In this document: one piece after another, positions 1 to 6,650 of the stretch | How positions within the stretch are numbered: the stretch's first letter is position 1 | How the letters are laid out: each line of letters begins with the position of its first letter | Source of the DNA: Zelonia costaricensis | Lineage: Eukaryota; Euglenozoa; Kinetoplastea; Trypanosomatida; Trypanosomatidae | Assembly (NCBI GenBank): GCA_030849075.1 | Contig: JASAOO010003290.1 | Coordinates: forward strand, 1-36,665 | Length of the DNA: 36,665 bases | Reading direction: 5' to 3' | Notes under the pieces: model-generated | Databases searched by the model: none | What the model was told of the DNA's origin: nothing | Seen by the model: the letters and a program-made list of their open reading frames with translations, nothing else | Translations under genes and position numbers: made by a program

Positions 1-1
1 G

Positions 2-505
2 ATCGAGCCGACCGGCCCGCGGCCGTGGACGCTGTACGGGCTCGGCCAGGAGGAGTACGATCAGATTGTGTCACTGTTTGTGTTCTTCGATGAGGACGAG
101 AGCGGCGCGCTGGATCGCAAGGAGGTGGCCCGCTTGGCGCGCTGGCTGAACTTCGCCACAAAGCCGCAGGACGTGGACCGCATCTTCAACGACATGGACG
201 CCGACCGAACAGGCCGCCTCTCGCTCGGTGAGTTTCTGACGTGGCTACGACACAACAAGCCGAACCCGCAAGCTCTCTACGGGCTGACGCAGTCGCAGTA
301 CAACACAATCATGATGCAGTTCCACACGTACAGTGGGAAGCAGGATGGTCTTATCGAGTTGAACGAGTTTGCCCGTCTGGTGCTCCACCTCGGCGAGGTG
401 CGCGACATGGCAACGGCGCAGCGCTTATTTCGGATGATCGACCGTGACGGCGACGGTGCCATTAGCTTGCACGAGTTTCTGCTGTTTCGTGCTGGTCGGA
501 TGTGA
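2..505 (+). CDS. EF-hand calcium-binding protein, 3' part (probably RING/EF-hand paralogue; 5' end outside window)
   Basis: The reading frame is open from the window edge (first full codon at base 2) to TGA at 503-505. It encodes the C-terminal 167 residues of a protein closely similar to the EF-hand half of the gene at 2082-3224; both share IEPTGP, PWTLYGL, FATKPQDVDRIFNDMD-like and LYGLTQ blocks. Four EF-hand positions occur with calmodulin-like spacing. Loop 1 (DEDESGALDRKE, from base 89), loop 2 (DADRTGRLSLGE) and loop 4 (DRDGDGAISLHE, from base 440) are canonical. Loop 3 (SGKQDGLIELNE, from base 332) has lost the first Asp and looks unable to bind calcium normally. The homology starts at the very first codon, so the upstream part probably carries a RING finger as in the paralogue, but that is inference. 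The likely role is a calcium sensor or calcium-regulated ubiquitin ligase. The GTG at 68 is internal, not a start. Confidence 0.85.
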   Translation: MEPTGPRPWTLYGLGQEEYDQIVSLFVFFDEDESGALDRKEVARLARWLNFATKPQDVDRIFNDMDADRTGRLSLGEFLTWLRHNKPNPQALYGLTQSQYNTIMMQFHTYSGKQDGLIELNEFARLVLHLGEVRDMATAQRLFRMIDRDGDGAISLHEFLLFRAGRM

Positions 506-2081
506 GGTGGCGTGGCGGAACTGTGCGACGCTGCGGGGTTAGCGGCTGCTTCTCCCTTCGCGTGCCATATGCTGCGTAGACGCGTGGTGGGATAGGTGGG
601 GTGGTGTCAACGTAAGCCAGCCTTTGGCCTCCTAACCTCCACACTCTTCCCTTTTTTCCGTGCGATGCCGAACACTCGTCCTGCTGAGTAGAATTCGCTA
701 ATGTGGATACGGCGGGCGTTGTGCGTGCGTCGCTGTCATCGATTGATTGCCTCTTCTCTCACCTCACAGTAAGTCTGTGAGGGGCCAAAAGTGCGTGTGT
801 ACGCGTAATCGCGCCACAGTGCGTCAGTGAGTGGAGGAGCAGCACTGCTCCTTTTTTCTGTTCGTGCGCCCGTGAATCGCCCCCCTCAGTCTACCTTCAT
901 CACCAGACGACCCACATACAAGCAAGCTGCTTCTTGTTTACCTTTTTCTTGTGTTCGCGTTCTCACACAGACTGTGCCGCTCTGCGCGGGTCGCTGTTGT
1001 CTCTTTGCCGTCACCTTTGCCGCCCCTTCTCTCCCTCCTTTCCCATCCCCTTGCTCGGCTCGGCGCGTGCGGTCTGCGCACTCTGTCTCGTGCTGTTCAA
1101 ACACACAACTGCTCGACAAGCTGTTGATGCTCCTCCTTTTTTTCCTTCGTTTCTTGGGTCCTCCGATGTTTATAGATGAGGAGGCGTGGAAAGGGGCGGA
1201 CGCAAGAAGATGAGGGAAAGGACTGACACTCGATGCGTTGTACCGGTGCCGCGAGAGTTGCGCCGCGTCCGTTCGCCGCGGGCAAAGCGCCACCGATAGT
1301 GCATCTCAAAAAAAAAGAAGGAAGGAAAAAAGCGAAGCTGGAAAGAGAGAAAGAAGCTCTGCAGCGGCACACATCAAAGTACACAAAAACAACAACAGCA
1401 ACAAGCACAGCGCCGCTGAGGGTGGACTGTCTACGGAGGTAGGAGACGCACACAAAGAAGTCTGCTCGGTTGGAGCTTGACTGACGCAGCGTGGTTCTCT
1501 GCAAACGCAAGAAAAAAAGGAGATCTGTGTGAGGAGAGAGGACCGCAAGGGAGTTTTGGCGCTGAACACGCAGGCGAATGGGTGCAGGTGCCCCACAACG
1601 CTTTCTTTTTTCATGATGCGTCCTCGAGGTGTAACTCCAGCAAGGTTCATTGGATCTGTTCATCCACGGCTCCCCACCCCCACCTGTGCATGCGCTACAG
1701 TCGGCAGCGCTGCTCAATCACGTACACTTCTTTTTCTCCTCCACGATGACCTGTTTCCCCCGTTCGTTTTCACTCAACCTTCAAGAAAGCGCGCTGTATT
1801 CCGTTTGCCGCGCAAACACGCTTTCCCGATACACACACATATAACTATTTCGAGCCAGACCCTCGACGCAGCAGTCTGTGGATGAGTACAACAGCGAGTC
1901 AGGACGTGCCGTGTGCCGTTTGCGAGTGCACCCTTCGCTGCCTCGCTCTCTGCTTCTTGTCTCTCTCGCAAGCTGGGCTGTGTGCGACGACCCCCCAGCC
2001 GCGCTGCCCACACCCACAGCTGGCAAAAGTCACAGAGAGAGAGAGCAGGCTACGTTTTTCTTCTCTTGCTTTGTTTTGCCA
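506..2081. other. Intergenic spacer between the tandem EF-hand paralogues
   Basis: No credible gene is seen. Short open frames on both strands have no recognisable domain and overlap low-complexity sequence. The spacer holds the 3' UTR of the upstream gene, a T-rich tract at 1131-1155, a purine-rich block at 1308-1360, and several pyrimidine tracts between 1720 and 1970 of the kind that precede trans-splice acceptors. An ATG at 1882 lies in another frame from the downstream gene and is probably not in its mature mRNA. Confidence 0.6.
1932..1972 (+). promoter_or_regulatory. Candidate spliced-leader trans-splice acceptor for the RING/EF-hand gene
   Basis: A pyrimidine-rich stretch of about 40 nt ends in CAAG, with AG at 1971-1972. 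The first ATG downstream is at 2082, in frame with the RING domain, giving a 5' UTR of about 110 nt without upstream ATGs. Acceptors further upstream (for example near 1787) would leave an out-of-frame ATG at 1882 in the leader. Confidence 0.45.
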
Positions 2082-3224
2082 ATGTCGTGTACGTGTGCTG
2101 GCGAAGACTTCTGTGAGGAGTTGACGTGTGCCGTCTGCCTCGACGCGTGGCGCAATCCGCTGGAGCTGCTGCCGTGCGGGCACATTTTCTGCACCGAGTG
2201 TGCCACCCGGCTGACGGAGTGTCCCGTCTGCCGTGATGTGGTGCGCGAAGCCAAGGTTCCAAACCGGACGCTGGTGAACATGGCCCTGCGCGTTTCCGTG
2301 ACGTGCAGGTGCTGCGGGTGGAAGGGGACGCGTGAGCAGAGCGCACGCCACACGTGCCCCGGCGCGGCTGAGGCGAGCCGCGGCACGGTGTCGGCATCTC
2401 AGTCGACACGCGGGACAGCGGCGCACGGCTTCGTCCTTTCGACGACGTCCACACCACAGCACAGCGAGCTCAAGTCTTCAATGAGCGGCGTCTCTGCCTC
2501 CTGCGCACCCGCCCTGGACGCGGCGGCCAGGGACGCGGCGTCACTGTTGCCGCCCTGCACGTGCACGGTGCCGCCCCGCGCCTCCCCCATCGCCCGCCAC
2601 GTCCCGTCCGACAACGACGCCTCTGCGGTGTGGTATTCGCTGTGCGACGGCGCGGCGGGGCAGGAGGAGGAACTGCCGCCTGCTGCGGTGCCGTGCAGGC
2701 CGCCGGTGATTGAGCCGACCGGCCCGCACCCGTGGACGCTGTACGGGCTGTCGCCAGCCGAGTACGACCACGTCGTCTCCCTCGCCTGCTACTTTGATGC
2801 GGACGAAAACGGCACGCTGGATCGCGACGAGGCGGCTCGGCTGGCGCGCTGGCTGAACTTCGCCACGACACCGCAGGACGTGGACCGCATCTTCAACGAC
2901 ATGGACGCCGACCGCAGTGGCACGCTCTCGCTCGGTGAGTTTCTGACATGGATGGCGCACAACAGGCCGAACCCGCAGGTTCTCTACGGGCTGACGCAGG
3001 TCCAGTACGACACGATCATGATGCAGTTCCACACGTACGACACCAACGGCGACGGACTGCTCGGCAGAGACGAGTTCACCCGCATGCTTTTGCGTCTGCG
3101 CGAGGTGCGTGATGCGGCGACGGCGCGGCGACTGTTTCACATGCTTGATACAGCAGAGAGCGGGACCATCACGCTGCATCAGTTTCTGCTCTTCCGGGCT
3201 GGACGCAGCGATGAAGCCGCCTAG
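2082..3224 (+). CDS. RING finger / zinc finger / EF-hand protein (putative calcium-regulated E3 ubiquitin ligase)
   Basis: The gene encodes 380 residues. An N-terminal C3HC4 RING finger is visible: C16-x2-C19-x12-C32-x-H34-x2-C37-x2-C40-x6-C47-x2-C50. A second putative zinc finger follows, C75-x2-C78-x11-H90-x-C92, resembling TRAF-type fingers that trail RING domains. Residues 95-210 are a Ser/Thr/Ala-rich linker. The C-terminal half has four EF-hand positions starting at D239, D275, D320 and D356. Loops 1-3 are canonical; loop 4 (DTAESGTITLHQ) lacks the acidic residues at positions 3 and 12 and is probably dead. RING domains usually recruit a ubiquitin E2, so calcium-controlled ubiquitination is a reasonable inference, not shown by the sequence. 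The frame is open upstream to 1878, but the ATG at 2082 is the first in frame and directly precedes the RING. The partial gene at the left edge is a tandem paralogue. No membrane span or signal peptide is seen. Confidence 0.9.
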   Translation: MSCTCAGEDFCEELTCAVCLDAWRNPLELLPCGHIFCTECATRLTECPVCRDVVREAKVPNRTLVNMALRVSVTCRCCGWKGTREQSARHTCPGAAEASRGTVSASQSTRGTAAHGFVLSTTSTPQHSELKSSMSGVSASCAPALDAAARDAASLLPPCTCTVPPRASPIARHVPSDNDASAVWYSLCDGAAGQEEELPPAAVPCRPPVIEPTGPHPWTLYGLSPAEYDHVVSLACYFDADENGTLDRDEAARLARWLNFATTPQDVDRIFNDMDADRSGTLSLGEFLTWMAHNRPNPQVLYGLTQVQYDTIMMQFHTYDTNGDGLLGRDEFTRMLLRLREVRDAATARRLFHMLDTAESGTITLHQFLLFRAGRSDEAA

Positions 3225-3977
3225 CGTGTGCAGGGTGGGTGAAGAGGAACGGATGAGGCTGGGCGTGGCTGGCGGGGGCTGAAAAGCTCCAGCACAGAAC
3301 TCGCTGAGCCGTTTAGACGGCTTCTCGCTCCTTACTTCTTTTGTTTTCTCCAGGTTCCACTGTCGAATGCCCACGTGCGGTTCCCAATGAAGTCACTTCT
3401 AACTGCTTTGCACCACCCCCGTCGTGCTGATCCTTCTCTGTTGTCCTGCCTTTTGCTTCTCTATTGATTTTTTTTCGCATGCCTCAGCGGGCCGTGGCAC
3501 CCTGAAAAAGCTGCGTCGAGTTGCGTCATGCATGCGCCCGGGCTGCGCTGATGCCCGCGTTTTGTGTTCTGATTTCTCTACTTCCTTCTCTGCCGCTTTT
3601 CATGCTCTACGACGCTAGTCTTCTTTTTCTCTTGCTGCTACGCCTGAGCGCGCGGCCGTGACACATGCCCGTGAGTGAGACAGGCGTGGACTCGGTGATG
3701 TGCATGCGGAGCCGGCAGCCGCTCGTGGCTGCCACAACGAAGAATGGCGGTTGAGGCGCTCGCTTCATATGCAGGCGGTGCTTGGAAAAGCTTGTCGATC
3801 ATATGTGCGCGGTGAACGGCGTAGTCCCCGTCTCACTTCACCACATTTTTTTGTGGTGGTAGGGTTCAGCGTGCCGTTTTGTGCGCCGTCGAACGACCCC
3901 CCCCCATTCTTGGGCGTTGCCCGCTAGTTCACCATTTGCTTTTGCGCGTTTTACTCTCGTTGCTTCTCGCTTTCGTG

Positions 3978-4003
3978 TTCGCTGCGTGCATGCACGCAGC
4001 GAA
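3978..4003. repeat. Perfect 26-bp palindrome
   Basis: The 13-nt arm ttcgctgcgtgca is followed immediately by its exact reverse complement tgcacgcagcgaa with no spacer; symmetry stops at 3977/4004 (G opposite G). It lies in the spacer downstream of the RING/EF-hand gene. It could form an RNA hairpin or a DNA cruciform, or be a dimeric protein-binding site; nothing in the sequence decides which. Confidence 0.9.
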
Positions 4004-4549
4004 GACGCTCGCGCTCTTGTTGGATTTGTGTGCGCTAAGAAAGGGAACGCGGGTATTGACATCCGGGTACCCCCTTCCCCCTAAGTGAACGAAAGAAAAA
4101 AAAAAAAACCGGTATCGCGTCTGTTCAAAGAAGAAGAAGCGGGATGCAACACGTTTAGCCTGCTTGTTGTGGGGTCAGGGGGACTATCAAAGCGCGCCTT
4201 GCAAGGTCGAACAACAAACGGCTTTGCACCAACCGCAAGGACCCAACACGGTCAAGGGAGTCCCGGCAGCGCATGTGCGCCCCGCTGGCACGCGCGTGGA
4301 GACCTCACAACGGCCTCGGCGTATCTCTCCCAATGACGCCTCGCTTCATATGCTTGTGCATTCGCTGCGCTGCAGATGTCGAACCCCTCGTATCTCCCAC
4401 CTCTCCGGCTGGCTTTACGGACGCGTGGCACCTGCTAAATGCCGTGTTGCCGTACCTGTACACGACTCTCCCCTCCGCCCCCCGCTACGTAGCGCTCGCT
4501 TATTCTCGAACACCACACGGACGTACGCACTGACTTTGGGGTGGGAGGC

Positions 4550-4572
4550 CGCTTTTGTTTCTCCTCCCTGAG
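4550..4572 (+). promoter_or_regulatory. Candidate trans-splice acceptor for the coiled-coil gene
   Basis: The pyrimidine tract at 4551-4569 (gcttttgtttctcctccct) is followed by AG at 4571-4572. The next ATG is the predicted start at 4695, giving a leader of about 122 nt that contains the CA repeat and no upstream ATG. Confidence 0.5.
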
Positions 4573-4609
4573 CTCACTTCAAAGCTCCTGTATACCCATA
4601 CACTGGTAA

Positions 4610-4634
<25 letters not shown>
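4610..4634. repeat. CA dinucleotide microsatellite
   Basis: An uninterrupted alternating AC run of 25 nt lies in the predicted 5' UTR of the coiled-coil gene, between the candidate splice acceptor at 4571-4572 and the ATG at 4695. Such runs are length-variable. Confidence 0.95.
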
Positions 4635-4640
<6 letters not shown>

Positions 4641-4694
4641 CAATACGACATACACAATTATAGATAGATCTCCTCCCCCCACATTGTCTTGGCG

Positions 4695-5297
4695 ATGTCT
4701 GAGGTGACGGGTTTCTCGCGTCACCAGACGCGCTCCACGCTGCTCGTGGAGCGCGAGCGTGCCCTGGACGCGCGGCGCATTGCCGTCGCAGAGCTGCGCA
4801 ACATGGTGGCCAGTCTCGCCGGCGACGACGCTCGTCGCGAAGAGCAGCTTGCCGCCGAGCGGGCGCGCTTTCGGGACCGCAAGGCGGCGCAGGACGCGAA
4901 GGTCTCCGCAAAGGAGGCCGATGCCCAGGCGCAGCAGAGCCGGCTGCGGGAGCTCGAGGCGGAGGAACAGCGGCTGAGCAAGGCGATCACCGATCGCGGT
5001 GACGAGACGCGCAGCGCCACGGCGGAGGTGGAGCGGCGGCGCGACCTTGAGTGCGCCCTGCGCGACGCTCGTGAGACGCTCAACAAGACCAAGTTCGCGC
5101 TCGAGGAGAACGATGCTCGAGTGATGCGGCTGGAGACGCGGCTGGCGCGGCAGGAGCTTGCCACAGACAAGCGGCACGCAGGGGTGGCAGAGCGCGTGCC
5201 GCACTTCTGGATGCCGCGCGTGGCGGAGGCCGACAAGTCCGCCTCGCTGGAGGATACAGCTGGGGAGAGCGTGTACCTGGTGGATGAGTTGGCGTAA
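4695..5297 (+). CDS. Conserved-looking small coiled-coil protein of unknown function
   Basis: The gene encodes 200 residues and is not recognised. Residues about 18-165 are almost entirely Glu/Arg/Ala/Leu/Gln with heptad-like spacing and no proline, so a long alpha-helical coiled coil is expected. The last 35 residues differ: a VPHFWMPRV motif followed by an acidic tail ending in VDELA, which could be a docking segment. There is no signal peptide, membrane span or catalytic motif. The start at 4695 is the first ATG after the candidate acceptor, and the third-position GC bias matches the neighbouring genes, supporting real coding. Structural proteins of the flagellum, basal body or cytoskeleton are often of this kind in trypanosomatids, but assignment to any complex would be a guess. 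Confidence 0.75.
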   Translation: MSEVTGFSRHQTRSTLLVERERALDARRIAVAELRNMVASLAGDDARREEQLAAERARFRDRKAAQDAKVSAKEADAQAQQSRLRELEAEEQRLSKAITDRGDETRSATAEVERRRDLECALRDARETLNKTKFALEENDARVMRLETRLARQELATDKRHAGVAERVPHFWMPRVAEADKSASLEDTAGESVYLVDELA

Positions 5298-6650
5298 CCG
5301 ACGCGAGCGCATCCACAGACGCAACGCCGCTGCTCAGGTGTGCGCGCACAGGGCTGCCGGCTTGTTGGCTGGCAACATCGGCTCCCTTGCTACCCCCTCT
5401 TGAGGGAATCCTTCTATTGCCGCACCTTGCTGCCGCTGCGGCCACTGCTGCGACTTCGGCTTCAACGCCAGCTCGTTTTTGTGTTCTAGTCTTTCTACAT
5501 TAGATCCGCTCCGCTTGAGCTGCGGTGCGACACGGTGTGCCACGCGCTGCGCTGGCAGCAAGACACAAGGCCACCTCGCTTGCTGCCCCCTTCCCCTTGA
5601 TCGGCTTGTCTCGCTCCCTTCCTCCGCTCTCCAAAACTGGCAGAGGCATTTTGGGCCTTCAGAGTCTGCTGTGGCTGCACGTGTTAGACCTGTGCGTGCA
5701 TGGAGGGAGGGTCTTGTGCAGGGGTGAAGCTGCGCTGAAAAGTGGTGAAACAAAACAAATGACTTTGAGGGCGTACATCTAGAGTAGGCACCATGATCAG
5801 CTAGCCCGCTGCGGTATAACAGGCGATGCTTTCGCGAGGCGTCCAGTTGCGTCGGCCTCGTAGGCACGCACGTGCTTGGCGAATACACGCACGCACAGTC
5901 GATGCGAGTGTCTCGTGAACGCCACTGGACGACTGCAGGGTGCTGTACAGCGCGGGAGGTTCTCGGTGTTCGCCTTCACCGCCGCTGGCAGGCTGTCGCT
6001 GGCGACTCCCTCTCTTCCCGCCACTCTCTCCTCCTCCTCCTCCTCCTCCCTCCACTCTCCCACTGTTCTGTACCCCCCCCTCTGAACGCCCCCCTCCCCC
6101 CCTCCCACCACCACGACGCCCGCACCTTCCACACAGACTGCCGCCCCATCCTCCCACTCCTCACCATCCACCCTCTTTCTTCCCCGCTTTGTGCTTCCTT
6201 CCTTCATCATTCGTTCTTGCTTTCCTCACTCTATCCGCTTCTTTCCCGTCGCGTGCGTTGTGTGTGTGTGCGTCAGCCCCCACCCACCCCACCCCCTTCC
6301 CCTACCTCCGTTCTGTCTATCCTCGATATCCTTGCTCTTTTACTTTTCTCTCTCTCGTGCTTCATTCGATCCCCTCCACTGGCGGCACTCGTGCGGTGTA
6401 GCTTGGTTTGCTTTGCCCGTGTGCGTGCTGACTCGCTACGCTGCTGCACCCGTTCCCTTCGGTTGCGCTAGTGATCTTGTTCTGTCTGAGTCCACTACTC
6501 TCACAAACCTCGGTGCGCGCACAGCGGCGAACCTGTCCAGTGGCTGCCTCGCGCGTCGTCACTTCGGCCGCTGCTGCTCTCGGGTCTGGGCTGCGACTGT
6601 GTCGCTCCGCCACCCCCTTGCGCCTCTTGCCCTTCTTCTCACCGCCTCCC
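5298..6650. other. Intergenic spacer with very long pyrimidine tract
   Basis: The first 700 nt show nothing recognisable. From 6003 to about 6378 the + strand is dominated by C and T (including a CTC repeat near 6028-6050 and several C runs), then the leader of the surface glycoprotein gene begins. Long open frames here (up to about 214 codons) result from the lack of stop-codon purines and are not credible genes. Confidence 0.65.
6003..6401 (+). promoter_or_regulatory. Extended polypyrimidine region with candidate trans-splice acceptor
   Basis: About 375 nt of pyrimidine-rich sequence is followed by GTAG at 6398-6401. Taking AG at 6400-6401 as acceptor gives a leader of about 250 nt with no ATG before 6651. 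Alternative AGs lie inside the tract, so several acceptors may be used. Confidence 0.45.

Larger units (their letters stand above)
3225..4694. other. Intergenic spacer
   Basis: No gene is supported. The spacer contains a T-rich tract near 3465-3476, a perfect 26-bp palindrome at 3978-4003, a 13-nt A run at 4096-4108, a pyrimidine tract ending at 4570 and a CA repeat at 4610-4634. Open frames of up to 135 codons overlap each other in several frames and start at non-ATG codons, so they look like chance. Confidence 0.6.

Noticed and set aside
1097..1717. Minus-strand open frame of 206 codons
   Set aside because: Low-complexity Ser/Phe/Leu composition from purine-rich spacer DNA, on the opposite strand to all genes, with no domain.
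4695..5297. Assignment of the coiled-coil protein to an IFT, kinetochore or paraflagellar complex
   Set aside because: Coiled-coil composition alone does not distinguish these; no diagnostic motif is visible.
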